Positions 1 through 11,774 of a stretch of DNA of 64,000 bases are shown one piece after another. Below the pieces are notes generated by a model. It searched no databases and was not told where the DNA came from. It saw nothing but the letters and a program-made list of their open reading frames with translations. The stretch's first letter is position 1; every line of letters starts with the position of its first letter. The DNA is taken from assembly GCF_003265705.1 (NCBI RefSeq), contig NW_020313057.1:7293089-7357088 (forward strand), in the 5' to 3' direction. A program made the position numbers and the translations under genes. This DNA comes from Callorhinus ursinus (lineage: Eukaryota; Chordata; Mammalia; Carnivora; Otariidae).

Positions 1-3000
1 TGCAATTGCTGGATCGTATGGTAGCTCTATTTTCAACTGTGTGAGGAGCCTCCATACTGTTTTCCAGAGTGGTTGCGCCAGCTTGCATTCCCACCAACAG
101 TGTAGGAGGGTTCCCTTTTCTCCGCATCCCTGCCAACATCTGTTGTTTCCTGATTTGTTCATTTTAGCCATTCTGACTGGTGTGAGGTGGTATCTCATGG
201 ACGTTTTGATTTGGAATTCCCTGATGCCAAGCGATGTTGAGTACTTTTTCATGTGTTTGTTGGCCATTTGGATGTCTTCTTTGGAAAAATGTCTGTTCAT
301 GTCTTCTGCCCATTTCTTGATTGGATTATTTGTTCTTTGGGTGTTGAGTTTGAAAAGTTCTTTATAGATATTGGATACTAGCCCTTTATCTGATATGTCA
401 TTTACAAATATTTTCTCCCATTTTGTCGGTTGTCTTTTGGTTTTGTGGACTGTTTCTTTTGCTGTGCAAAAGCTTTTTATCTTGATGCAATCCCAATAGT
501 TCATTTTTGCCCTGGCTTCCCTTGCCTTTGGCGATGTTTCTAGGAAGAAGTTGCTGCGGCTGACGTTGAAGAGGTTGCTACCTGTGTTCTCCTTTAGGAT
601 TTTGATGGACTCCTGTCTCACGTTTAGGTCTTTCAACCATTTGGAGTCTATTTTTGTGTGTGGTGTAAGGAAATGGTCCAGTTTCATTCTTCTGCATGTG
701 GCTGTCCAATTTTCCCAACACCATTTGTTGAAGAGACTGTCTTTTTTCCATTGGACATTCTTTCCTGCTTTGTCAAAATGAGTTGACCATAGAGTTGAGG
801 GTCCATTTCTGGGTTCTCAATTCTGTTCCATTGATTGATGTGTCTGTTTTTGTGCCAGTACCATACTGTCTGGATGATGACAGCTTTGTAATAGAGCTGG
901 AAGTCCGGAATTGTGATGCCGCCAGCTTTGCTTTTCTTTTTCAATATTCCTCTGGCTATTCGGGGTCTCTTCTGGTTCCATACAAATTTTAGGATTATTT
1001 GTTCCATTTCTTTGAAAAGGGTGGATGGTATTTTGATGGGGATCCTATTGAATGTGTAGATTGCTCTAGGTAGCATTGACATCTTCACAATGTTGGTTCT
1101 CCCAATCCATGAGCATGGAACATTTTTCCATTTCTTTGTGTCTTCTTCAATTTCTTTCATGAGTATTTTATAGTTTTCTGAGTACATATCCTTTGCCTCT
1201 TTGGTTAAATTTATTCCTAGGTATCTTATGACTTTGGGTGCAATTGTAAATGGGATTGACTCCTTGATTTGTCTCTTTTCTGGCTTGTTGTTGGTGTATA
1301 GGAATGCCACTGATTTCTGTGCATTGATTTTATAACCTGCTACTTTACTGAATTCCTGTATGAGTTCTAGCAGTTTTGGGGTAGGGTCTTTTGGGTTTTC
1401 CACATACAGTATCATATCATCTGCAAAGAGTGAGAGTTTGACTTCCTCTATGCTGATTTGGATGCCTTTGATTTCTTTTTGTTGTCTGATTGCTGTGGCT
1501 AGGATTTCTAATACTATGTTGAATAGCAGTGGTGAGACTGGACATCCCTGCCGCGTTCCTGACCTTAGGGGAAAAGCTCTCCGCTTTTCCCCATTGAGAA
1601 TGATATTCGCTGTAGGTTTCTCATAGATGGCTTTTATGATACTGAGGTATGTATCCTCTATCCCTATACTCTGAAGAGTTTTGATCAAGAAAGGATGCTG
1701 TACTTTGTCAAATGCTTTTTCTGCTTCTATTGAGAGGATCATATGATTCTTGTTCTTTCTTTTGTTAATTTATTGTATCACGTTGATTGGTTTGCAGATG
1801 TTGAGCCATCCTTGCAGCCCAGGGATAAATCCCACTTGGTCGTGGTGAATAATCCTTTTAATTGTCTGTTGGATCCTATTAGCTAGTATTTTGGTAAGAA
1901 TTTTTGCATCCATGTTCATCAAGGATATTGGTCTGTAATTTTCCTTTTTGATGGGGTCTTTGTCTGGTTTGGGGATCAAGGTAATGCTAGCCTCATAAAA
2001 TGAGTTTGGAAGTTTTCCTTCCATTTCTATTTTTTGGAACAGTTTCAGGAGAGTAGGCATTAATTCTTCTTTGAATGGCTGATAGAATTCCCCTGGGAAG
2101 CCATCTGGCTCTGGGCTTTTGTTTGTTGGGAGATTTTTGATGACTGCTTCAATTTCCTTTGTGGTTAGAGGTCTGTTCAGGTTTTCTATTTCTTCCTGGT
2201 TCGATTTTGGTAGTTGATACATCTCTAAGATGAACCCATTTCTCCCAGGTTATCTAATTTGCTGGCATAGAGTTGCTCATAATAGGTTCTTATAATTGTT
2301 TGTATTTCTTTGGTGTTGGTTGTGATCTCTCCTCTTTCCTTCATGATTTTGTTGATTTGGGTCATTTCTCTTTCCTTTTGGGTAAGTCTGCCCAGGGTTT
2401 TATCAATCTTGTTAATTCTTTCCAAGAACCAGCTCCTAGTTTTGTTGAAATGTTCTACTGTTCTTTTGGTTTCTAGTTCATTGATTTCTGCCCTGATCTT
2501 TATTATTTCTCTTCTCCTGCTGGGTTTAGGCTTTATTTGCTGTTCTTTCTCCAGCTCCTTAGGTGTAGGGTTAGGTTGGGTATTTGAGACCTTTCTTGTT
2601 TCTTGAGAAAGGCTTGTATTGCTATATACTTTCCTCTCAGGACTGCCTTTGCTGTGTCCCAAAGATTTTGAACAGTTGTGTTTTCCTTTTCATTGGTTTC
2701 CATGAATTTTTTTAATTCTTCTTTAATTTCTTGGTTGACCCATTCATTCTTTACTAGGATGCTCTTTAGCCTCCATGTATTTGAGTTCTTTCCGACTTTC
2801 CTCTTTTGATTGAGTTCTAGTTTCATAGCATCGTGGTCTGAAAATATGCAGGGAATAATCCCAGTCTTTGGTACTGGTTGAGACCTCATTTGTGACCTAG
2901 GATGTGATCAATTCTGGAGAATGTTCCATGGGCACTAGAGAAGAATGTGTATTCTGTTGCTTTGGGATGGAATGTTCTGAATATGTCTGTGAAGTCCATT

Positions 3001-3500
3001 TGGTCCAGTGTGTCATTTAAAATCTTTATTTCCTTGTTGATCGTTTGCTTAGATGATCTGTCCATTTCAGTCAGGGGGGTGTTAAAATCCCCCACTATTA
3101 TTGTATTGTTGTCAATGTGTTTCTTCGCTTTTGTTATTAATTGCCTTATATAATTGGCTGCTCCCATGTTAGGGGCATAGATATTTACAATGGTTAGATC
3201 TTCTGGTTGGATAGACCCGTTAAGTAAGATATAGTGCCCTTTGTCATCTCTTATTACAGTCTTTGGCTTAAAATCTAATTTGTCTGATATAAGGATTGCC
3301 ACCCCAGCTCTCTTTTGGTGTCCATTAGCATGGTAAATGGTTTTCCACCCCCTCACTTTCAATCTGGGGGTGTCTTTGGGTCTAAAATAAGTCTCTTGCA
3401 GACAGCATATCGATGGGTCTTGTTTTTTAATCCAATCTGATAGCCTGTGTCTTTTGATTGGGGTATTTAGCCCATTTACATTCAGGGTAACTATTGAAAG
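1..3500 (-). pseudogene. L1 ORF2 (endonuclease and reverse transcriptase), broken
   Basis: ORF2p supplies the apurinic-type endonuclease and reverse transcriptase for target-primed reverse transcription. The endonuclease frame is open from about 3500 to 2886 (NIYAPN, VGDFNTPL, RIDHILGHK), but I find no ATG at its start; the upstream stop is at 3503-3501. The frame shifts near 2886 and again near 2560 and 2225. The RT part follows: LIPKPDKDP and [20 protein letters not shown], then an in-frame TAA just after NVIQ (about 1770). The frame reopens and carries the catalytic LFADDM motif (FADD codons 1427-1416). A further frameshift near 725-780 ends the long frame at 684. Positions 1-680 still align to the ORF2 C-terminal region but are out of frame. 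The damage makes it non-autonomous. Confidence 0.93.
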
Positions 3501-3599
3501 CTATGAATTTAGTGCCATTGTATTGCCTGTAAGGTGACTGTGACTGTATATTGTCTCTGTTCCTTTCTGATCTATGCTGCTTTTAGGCTCTCTCTTTGC

Positions 3600-4493
3600 T
3601 TAGAAGACCCTTTTCAATATTTCTTGGAGGGCTGGTTTTGTGTTTGCAAATTCCTTTAGTTTTTGTTTGTCCTGGAAGCTTTTTATCTCTCCTTCAATTT
3701 TCAATGAGAGCCTAGCTGGATATAGTATTCTTGGCTGCATATTTTTCTCGTTTAGTGTTCTGAAGATATCTTGCCAGTCCTTTCTGGCCTGCCAGGTCTC
3801 TGTGGATAGGTCTGTTGCCAATCTAATATTTCTACCATTGTAGGTTACGTATCTCTTCTCCCGAGCTGCTTTCAGGATTTTCTCTTTGTCTCGGAGACTC
3901 ATAAGCTTTACTATTAGATTTACTATATGACCTGTTTTTATTGATTTTGAGAGGGGTTCTCTGTGCCTCCTGGATTTTGATGCCTGTTTCCTCCTCACAT
4001 TAGGGAAGTTCTCAACTATTATTTGCTCAAATATACCTTCTTCCCCTCTCTCTCTTTCCTCTTCTTCTGGGATCCCAATTATTCTAATGTTGTTTTGTCT
4101 TATCGTATCACTTATCTCTCGAATTCTGCCCTCGTGATCCTGTAGTTGTTTCTCTCTCTTTTTCTCAGCCTCTTTATTTTCCATCATTTGGTCTTCTATA
4201 TCACTGATTCTCTCTTCTGCCTCATTTATCCTAGCAGTTAGTGCCCCCATTTTTGATTGCACCTCATCAATAGCCTTTTTGATTTCAACTTGGTTAGATT
4301 TTAGTTCTTTTATTTCTCCAGAATGGGTTTCTCTAATAACTTCCATGGTTTTTACAAGCCCAGCTAGTATCTTTAAAGTCATGATTCTGAACTCTAGGTC
4401 TGACATCATACTAATGTCCGTATTGAGTAGGTCTCTGGCAGACGGTACTACCTCTTGTTCTTTTTGCTGAGGTGATTTTTTTCGTCTTGTCAT
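3600..4493 (-). CDS. L1 ORF1p, intact 297-residue open frame
   Basis: ORF1p is the RNA-binding chaperone that coats L1 RNA and forms trimers in cytoplasmic particles. The open frame runs 297 codons with no break. Residues 1-30 are a basic, flexible N-terminus (MTRRKK). Residues about 35-130 have heptad-like spacing rich in E, K, L and I, as expected for the trimeric coiled coil. The RRM begins near NNIRIIGIPE (134-143) and continues through KILKAAREK (205-213). The C-terminal domain shows DLSTETWQARK (228-238) and ILYPARLSLKIEGEIKSF (256-273). It is shorter than human ORF1p (338 residues), mainly at the N-terminus and C-terminal tail. The ATG at 4493 is the first in a frame whose upstream side is A-rich leader. 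Whether it is transcribed is unknown. Confidence 0.87.
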   Translation of the reverse strand: MTRRKKSPQQKEQEVVPSARDLLNTDISMMSDLEFRIMTLKILAGLVKTMEVIRETHSGEIKELKSNQVEIKKAIDEVQSKMGALTARINEAEERISDIEDQMMENKEAEKKREKQLQDHEGRIREISDTIRQNNIRIIGIPEEEERERGEEGIFEQIIVENFPNVRRKQASKSRRHREPLSKSIKTGHIVNLIVKLMSLRDKEKILKAAREKRYVTYNGRNIRLATDLSTETWQARKDWQDIFRTLNEKNMQPRILYPARLSLKIEGEIKSFQDKQKLKEFANTKPALQEILKRVF

Positions 4494-4678
4494 TTTGTCC
4501 AGAGGAGAATAGATGAATGAGAGAACAAAATGCTAACAGGTTAACAATGTCCCCAGCAAATATACTCTATACAAATCAGAAAAGACCTGAAACCAGGGGA
4601 AAAGAAAGGGAAAGAAAGAGGAAAAAAATGATAAAAACAAAAACAGAACAATACAAAAAAAGCAAAATATGATCAAAT

Positions 4679-5182
4679 ATGATCAGGCTAGTGCATAGAT
4701 CAGTGCCACACACTAGATTTTGGGCATATTTTGGTCTGTTAGAAAAAAGCGCCTCTTAAAATTTTAAAGGAAGAAAGACATATATGTACAAAATAAGGGT
4801 TGATACAATGAAGTGATGGAAGATGACTGTAAAGATGAAAATTATAAAAGATCTTATAAAAGGAATTGATAAGATAAGTTGTTTGAAAAAAGAAAGAAGA
4901 AGATTTAAAAAGAAAAAAAGGGAGAGAATGTGATCAGGCAGGAGACTAGAACAAAGCCATACACTAGTGATATAGGGTATATTTTGATCTGTTAGAAGAA
5001 ACTGTATCTCAAAATTTTAAAGAGAGAACAGTTTATATATATATGCCAAAAATAAGAGTAACTACTATGAAGGGATAAAATATGACTCTATAAATGAAAA
5101 ATAAAAAATGTGTTTTTTAAAAAGTGATTGATAATATGTTGGTTGAAAAAGAGAAAAATAAATAATTAAAAAAAAACAGTAA
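4679..5182 (-). repeat. Imperfect tandem duplication (~251 bp period) in L1 leader
   Basis: Two diverged head-to-tail copies lie between the GC-rich 5' UTR and ORF1. Copy one starts at 4681 with gatcaggctag and copy two at 4932 with gatcaggcagg. Both then show a cacactag word, a 'gggcatattttggtctgttag'-like stretch, an 'aaaattttaaa' word, and a run of A-rich filler. The repeated block is A-rich on the plus strand. It may be a subfamily trait of carnivore L1 5' UTRs or private to this copy. Confidence 0.7.
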
Positions 5183-5239
5183 AAAAAATTAAGTTTGATG
5201 AACTAATGAATCATGGTAAAAAAAGCCATGAATTCTATG

Positions 5240-6282
5240 TGCAGTATTCCCCTAGCGCTGGAGTTCTCCCGTTCTCCTTGATCGGTAAACTTGTTCTTGG
5301 CTTGCTGGCTGTTCGTGCTGATCTTCTGGGGGAGGAGCCTGTTGCCGTGGTTCCCAAATGTCTTTGCCGGAGGCGAAATTGCCCCGCCCTTGTCGGTCCG
5401 GGCTAAGCAAGCTGCTCGGGTTTGCTCTCAGGAGCTTTTGTTCCCTGCAAGCTCTGGTACAGCTTTGGAGGACCAGGGTGAAAATGATGGCCTCCCAATC
5501 CCTGCCCGGAGGAGCCAAGAACTCGGGGCCCCGCTCCTCAGTGCGCCCCCAGAGAAAAGCAGTCACTCCCGTGTCCCTGGTCTCCAGCCTCACTCCGTGC
5601 TCACCCGGCCTGTGACCGAGCGTTTCTATCTCTGGCACCCGACCCCGTGTGGAGTCTCCAAACCCAGCAGATCCCTGGGGTGCGCTCCCGTGCCGCTCCT
5701 CCCAGGGGAGGAAGGGGAGTCTCCCCGGCTCTGCCGCTTGTTGGGTCCCTGCTGGAGGAGCAGTGGCCCGACCGGGCCGCGGATCACAGTTTATGGCAAC
5801 CCCGAGCTGAGAGCCCGCACCTCCGCTCCATCTCTGCAGCCGGCTTCCCGGCTCCAATCCCTGGGAGCTCTGCCGCACTCAGGCACCCCCCTGGTCTTTC
5901 TGTGACCCCGAGGGTCCTGAGACCACACTGTCCCGCGAGGGTTCCATCCCCCGCTTAGCCACTGGAGCGACGTCCCTCCGCGGAGCCGGCTTCTAAAATG
6001 TCCGATGTTGTGCTCCGTGGCTCTAGCACTTGCCAGAAGCGGCTGACGGAGGCCCCCTCCCCCACCGTCTATTCTCCCGAATATCGCCCGGATTCACTTC
6101 TCCGCACGTCCTACCTTCTAGAAAGTGGTCGCTTCTCTGTTCAGAGCATTGTTGCTACTCTCTTCTTCGGTCTCCTGTTGAGTTTGTATGTGTTCAGACG
6201 GTTTGATCCCTATTCAGCTGAATTCCTGAGACCAGACGAAATCTAGGTCTCCTGCTCCTCCGCCATCTTGCTCCGCCTAGCC
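5240..6282 (-). promoter_or_regulatory. L1 5' UTR, CpG-rich internal promoter
   Basis: About 1 kb of strongly GC- and CpG-rich sequence in a window that is otherwise AT-rich. Its position at the L1 5' end makes it the internal promoter, which by family knowledge drives the element from its first base and often has antisense activity. Stops are scarce on both strands: a sense frame of 208 codons (5878-5252) and an antisense frame of 204 codons (5291-5905) overlap. I recognise no domain in either. CpG density suggests limited decay by deamination, so the copy is fairly young or shared recent methylation protection. Confidence 0.85.
6260..6270 (-). promoter_or_regulatory. YY1-type site at L1 5' terminus
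   Basis: On the minus strand this reads CAAGATGGCGG, the classic YY1 core near the first bases of L1 transcripts. In human L1 this site sets accurate start-site choice. Motif match is by eye; the function here is inferred from family knowledge. Confidence 0.75.
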
Positions 6283-6479
6283 ACACTTCATCATTTTTAA
6301 ACATTTCAGTGAGCATTATTGTATGGGGTTGGTGAGTCAGAGGTAATGCACTTTGAAAAATGACAGATATTGCCCAGTCCCAGTAAAGTTAGCTTTCCTC
6401 ACCGCCAACATAGAAGAATGTACATCCATATTCCTTCCTGAGAAACATTCTTCTTTGTTCTTTACTGTCTCATGGTGAA

Positions 6480-7165
6480 GAATATCTTCATCCCATGATT
6501 GTTAGTGAGACTGGCCATTCTTTCATGTATTTACTCACAATATTATGTGAGTAATATCTTTGTCAAATTTCTTATAGCATAATTTGCCAATCATATTGAG
6601 ATTGATGTTGGAGATTTTAATTTTAAGGACCTTAATCTTTTATTTTTTATGTATTGCAAATATTTCTTAGATGATGCTGTGGATTTTGAAGATTTTAATG
6701 TTATAACGTGTTGGACATGAGTTTCTTAAATGTTTTATAATCATATATGACAGTCTTTCCCTTCATGATACTTGGACTATGTGACTTGCTTCTGAAGGTC
6801 ATAAAATATTACTTTGTAGGTTATTTTGCTTTTCTAGTTCTTTAACCCATCAGGACATTACTTTTATATGTTCATATTTACAGGTCATATATGTAAAATA
6901 TACATATATATGAAATCAGCATTCTCTTTTTTCTCCAGATGGAAAGACAATATCCTAAATCATTTATTGAATTATTTATAATTGCTTAATGTTTTTTAAT
7001 ATTATCTTTATTATAAAAAACAGCATATGTCATAGGCCTATTTATGAACACTCCATTTTTTTGTGCTGACTGCTTGTTTATATCTGCTTGAATATCATGT
7101 TATTTCATTTTTTGCATTTTAATACCTCATTTTCTTAACTAGAAGAATATGATCATCATGCTATT
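6480..7165 (-). mobile_element. Probable old L1 ORF2 fragment, highly decayed
   Basis: Words such as 'tattgcaaatatttctta' and 'catttattgaattatt' in the right order resemble the reverse complement of L1 ORF2 C-terminal sequence, but divergence is high and no frame survives. It lies next to the full-length L1 5' end and could be the older element the younger L1 landed beside. The stretch 6283-6480 shows nothing I can assign. Confidence 0.38.
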
Positions 7166-7209
7166 ATTTTCCAATATTGATTCTTTTAATGTTTTTGTTT
7201 TAAATTTAA

Positions 7210-8511
7210 TCTCACACCACTCACAAAAGTTAACATGAAATAGAATAAAGACTTAAATATAAGACCTGAATCTGTAAAACTCTTAGAAGAAAACAGAGGA
7301 AAATGCTTCTTGAGATTGGTCTTGGCAACAGTTTGTTGGATATGCCACCAAAAGCACAAGCAATGAAAGCAAAATTTAATAAGTGAGACTGTATCAAATT
7401 AAAAAGATTTTGTACAGCAAAAGAAACAACAAAATGAATAGGCAGCCTACAGTATGGGAGAAAATATTTGTGCCAATCTATCTGATGAAGTGGTTAATAT
7501 CCAAAATATATCAAGAATTCATACAACTCAGTACAAAAAAAATCTGATTAACAAATGGACAGAGCAGCTGAAATTCATTTTTCCAAAGAAGACATAGAGA
7601 TTGCCAACAGGTACATGAAAAGGCGCTCAACAGCACTAATCATCAAGGAAATGCAAAACAAAACCATCTCACCATTGTTAGATTGGCTATCATCAAAAAG
7701 GCAAGGGATAATAAGTGTTTTCAAGGATGTGAAGAGAACCCTTCTGCACTATTGTTGGGAATGTAAACTGGTGCAGCCACTATGGAAAACAGTATGGACA
7801 TTCCTCCAAAAAAATAAAAATAGAATGACCATATGATCCAGCAAGCCTACTTCTGGATTGCTATCCAAAGGAAACAAAAACAGGATCTCAAAGAGGTATT
7901 TGTTGTTCCATGTCCATTACAGCATTATTCCCAATAGCCAAGACATGGAAACAACCTAAGTGTCTATTAATGGATGAAGGGATAAAAAATTGTGGTATAT
8001 GTATGCAGTGGAGAATTATTCAGCTATGAGTAAGGAGGAAATTTTTTCATTTGCAACAGCATGGATGGACCTTAAAGACATTATTCTAAGTTAAATAAGT
8101 CATACAAGGAAAGACAAATAGCAAATGTTCTCACTTACATGGAATTTTAAGAAGCCAGACTCATAGACTGTCACAAGGGCCTGAGGGCTGAGAATGGGGA
8201 TATGTTGTCAAAGGGTATAAATTTGCTGTTATAAGATGAATAATTCTGGTGACCTAACATATAGTGTGGTGATTGTAGTTAATAATATTTTACTAAATAT
8301 TTTCTAAGAGAGTGAACTTAGATATTCTCAGCACACACGTACACACATACAAAGGTAATTATGTTATGTGTTGGAGGTGTTAGTTAATGCTACCGTGGTA
8401 ATCATTTTGCAATATATAGTGTATCAAATCAAGACTTTGTATACCTTAAATTTATGCAATGTTATATGTCAGTTATAGCTCAATGAAGCTGGACAAAGGA
8501 AAAAAAAATCT
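7210..8511 (+). mobile_element. Old L1 (L1MA-like) 3' part, ORF2 end plus 3' UTR
   Basis: Plus-strand L1 with decayed ORF2 C-terminal text (the 93-codon frame at 7555-7836 contains HFSKEDIEIANRYMK and [15 protein letters not shown], diagnostic for the ORF2 C-terminus). A 3' UTR follows, with 'gatgaataattctggtgacctaa' type sequence and an end near 'caatgaagctggacaaagg' plus an A-run at 8501-8508. The frame is broken by several stops, so it is an inactive 5'-truncated copy. Confidence 0.88.
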
Positions 8512-8831
8512 TTCCCTCAAAGAGAGAGGGCAGGGCAGATTGAGAGAGCCATAAATCTAACTTCTGGATTTCTCACCATTTGAAAGAAATCATATTTACT
8601 AACTGAGATTTTGCTCAAGATACAAGCTGTGTCTTTATTTCCAAACTATCTTCTTCAGCTCAACATGTCAATAAGAAATATTGAATATTAGATATTCAAA
8701 ACTTACTGGGCATGGAGAGTACATCGGTACCAGAGAATGAACTAAAAAAAAGTCAGTGCAAAAGATAAAGATAAACTTACATCTATAAAAGTATGGGTTG
8801 ATAACTTGTTACTTATATTCATAAAGACTAC
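8512..8831. other. Unassigned 0.3 kb
   Basis: No open frame, tandem repeat or mobile element that I recognise. It separates the L1MA-like tail from the target-site duplication of the next L1 fragment. Confidence 0.4.
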
Positions 8832-8846
8832 TATTTTGTATTTTTT

Positions 8847-9138
8847 TCCAGTTTTATTTTTTTATTATTATGTTATGTTAATCACCATACATTACATCAT
8901 TAGTTTTTGATGTAGTGTTCCATGATCCATTGTTTGCATGTAACACCCAGTGCTCCATGCAGTACATGCCCTCTTTAATACCCATCATCAGGCTAACCCA
9001 TCCCCCCACCCCCCTCCCCTCTGGAACCCTCAGTTTGTTTCTCAGAGTCCATAGTCTCTCATGGTTCACCTCCCCCTCCGATTTCTCCCCCTTCATTTTT
9101 CCCTTCCTACTATTTTCTTCTTTTTCAAAATTTTTTTT
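8847..9138 (-). mobile_element. Young carnivore L1 3'-UTR fragment, severely 5'-truncated
   Basis: Reverse complement of the young carnivore L1 3' UTR: it has the motifs for 'atggagcactgggtgtta', 'gaatcatggaacactac' and the terminal 'ggtgattaacataacaataa' block. Only about 290 bp remain, all of it 3' UTR. Flanking words tattttgtatttttt (8832-8846) and tattttgtattattttt (from 9139) form a plausible target-site duplication. Confidence 0.88.
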
Positions 9139-9155
9139 TATTTTGTATTATTTTT

Positions 9156-11769
9156 TAAATGTAGCATTAATTTGCCTTGAAGTGTCTCCGTCATATGGTT
9201 GTTTATCAATCTGATATTCATCAAAGGAATAGAGTACTTCTTTCTAAGTAGTCTGGGAAGTTGAGGTAGCTGCTCTTGTCTATTCACTGTTTTACTTACT
9301 GAGTTCCCTCCCACTTTCCCTCTGATCCAGTTTCTACACTCATTGCCTTTCAGGATGGCCCAACTATCATTTCAGCAATGCTGTGACAGCCTTACTTAAA
9401 GATATTCATTTCCCATTCTCCTCCTAATTTTTCGATAGAAATGTATGCTTCTCAGGGTCACAGGGGATTCTCAAGTCAGACCTAAGAAGCCTTTGCTGCT
9501 AATCATTAATCTGCCAATGCAGATGTACTAGAGCCAGAAGACTCGTGGTCTTGTAGGTGGAGCTCTGAGAGCTCTGAGAAGGTGAGCATGGTAAAGGAGC
9601 AAGGTTTCTGAGGATCTGAGGGCTCTGCCTGGCTTGGCAATGAGGGCCAAATAATTACTGGAATAAATTTAAAGGAAGCTGTGATATTTCCTGCAAGAAA
9701 TATTGCTCTGTCAGCTACTACCTTCATAGTATTATTGGCTACCAGATTAAGGCTTAAAGGCTTATACAGTCCTTCGATTTTGGAAGTTTTCCCTCAATAC
9801 GGCTTAGCTTATTTCCCACATCTGCATTTTCTAGGAATAAACAGTTCATCGTATTCTACTTCAGATGTCTGCATAGCCTGCCTGCATCCACACCCAATAA
9901 CCATAACCAGATTTGCTAAATGGATAAAGAAGCCTTCTGGAAGGATTTCTCAAGGCATCAGGTGAAAACATTTAAAAGCCAACAGACTCAATAAACAGGA
10001 ATGTCAGTTCCTCTGACACCCCAGGGTATCCACACCCCTGAAGAAATTTGTAATCGTGAAACAAAAGCTCAAAGAGCATAGGATGCAATGACAAAAATTG
10101 TCACTATCTCCCACCAGCCAAACAGGTGAAGGGAGTCCACTTTACTTGGTCTGCTCCCCACACAAAGCAAGGGTGTTGCCAAATAGAAAATGACAGAGAA
10201 AAAGCATTCTTTAGTTTTATTACTTTGCCTCATGATTCCATACACCGAGTTTTTATGGGAAAAGAGTAGGAATGTGTGAAGAAGGGCTGGGGATGGTGAT
10301 AAAAATCAGAAGTTTAATGATTATAGTATCGGCATCTGAGCATTGCTGTGCCCGCCAGCCTCCCAGTTGCACTTACAAGTCACTGGAGATGAGGGACTTC
10401 TGAATCTGAGAAAAGCAAGGCAGGTTTAGCCTGTTTCTTCTCACCACTGTGTACTAATTCTGCAAAATGAGATAACAGAACAAGCTCTGCACTGACATTG
10501 TATAGACAAGCTGAACTATTCCAGTTGAGGACCAAACAGACCAATCCCAAAAGGGATTGCTTTTCCTTTTATCGACAGGATGGGAAAGATTTATTGCAAT
10601 GTTGAAATAAGTTGTTGAAAATCTATTTCTTAAGAAGTCTACAGTGATCTTTGTCAGTCTGACTTCTGCATGCACAAGAATGCAAAAACTTGTACAGAAC
10701 TGACTATTAATAGAACAAACACGACTTGTTTTTTAAATTCTCCTTTAGTTTAACCTTGTCTTTTTTTTTTAACACAATTTGGATACTTGCCTTCAAGGAT
10801 TGAGAAAATAAGCCAGTGATTTCCTTCCAGAGAAGTCTTGAAAGGTCTTCAATAGAGTTTAGCTTTCTAGTATGCCACTAATTAAAATTAACTCTTGGGG
10901 ATTCTTCAGAAAAAGTATTCTTAAATTATAGAGGTGCTGCTACATGTGAGGGTTTGTTTATTTAGGTCTTAAATTTCTATAAAACATCACTCTTGGAAAA
11001 TGTCAGTGTATTGATTATCTTCCCCAAAATGATACCATCCCCTTTTATTAGATAATGTGTGGGAGGCAATGAAAATTTATCTTATCTTATGTGACATTCA
11101 GAAAAACAGTCTAGAAAACTAGGAGACAAAAATCCAAGAGCTATTTAAAGCCATGGTATGTGGCCTTAATAATCCCTTATATCAGTTCTGCAACTGCACA
11201 CACATTTCTTGGTCCTAAACTTTTGCTTTAGTTAATAAAATCACTGAAATTAGATTAAGATTAGATATCATATCATATTCTTGTATCAGTTGGTACAATT
11301 CCTTTTTAATCACTGGCCAATATCAATAACTGTTAGCTTATGTTAGTTGGGGAAAGCTGAAGAAAAACAGTAATAATGAAACCAAAAATCAAAGAATGTT
11401 AAAGTATCAAGCATGATCTGAATGATCAAAGTGACTTCATCTTTGCTTTTGGAAGTCTGATTTACCAGAATTTGTGGTGAGGTCCACTTCGATGGTGCTG
11501 GTAATCACAATGGATGCAATAATAAAAGGGGATGAAGTGTTCCCACTAAGATGTAGAAGAGAGGAATTAAATTCATCAAAATCTAGGTTGGATCCAAGCC
11601 CTTCCATGTACAACCTTATGCTGATATACCTGAAGCTTGAAATCAGAGACCAAGTACAGCAGAGGAAATCCTTTTCTCCACCAATTCTCTCTGCCTTAGC
11701 CTTAGCTGGCTTACTTAGCGCTTTTTTTTTTTTTTAAATCAAATTATACAGGAGTAGTTGTAAATTTAG
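9156..11769. other. Unassigned 2.6 kb, no gene seen
   Basis: Mixed-composition sequence with only short open frames (all under 95 codons, none recognised). There are no splice-bounded conserved exons that I can support. It contains short A/T runs at 10759-10769 and 11722-11735. It may be single-copy DNA or repeats too old to see by eye. Confidence 0.4.
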
Positions 11770-11774
11770 ATTCC

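Larger units (their letters stand above)
1..6282 (-). mobile_element. LINE-1 retrotransposon, complete 5' end, 3' end cut by window edge
   Basis: A carnivore-type L1 read on the minus strand. From its 5' end at about 6282 it shows a GC-rich 5' UTR, an A-rich leader, ORF1 (4493-3600), a short spacer and ORF2 (about 3500 to beyond position 1). The 5' terminus contains the sequence complementary to 'cgccatcttg', the usual start of L1 elements with a YY1 core. The window opens inside the C-terminal third of ORF2, so the rest of ORF2, the 3' UTR, the poly(A) and one target-site duplication are off the left edge. Most L1 copies are 5'-truncated, so a complete 5' end is the less common state. ORF1 is open but ORF2 has several frameshifts and a stop, so the copy could not retrotranspose on its own. 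Confidence 0.95.

Noticed and set aside
5291..5905. A host gene in the GC-rich block
   Set aside because: The block is the 5' UTR of the minus-strand L1; open frames there reflect low stop frequency in CpG-rich DNA.
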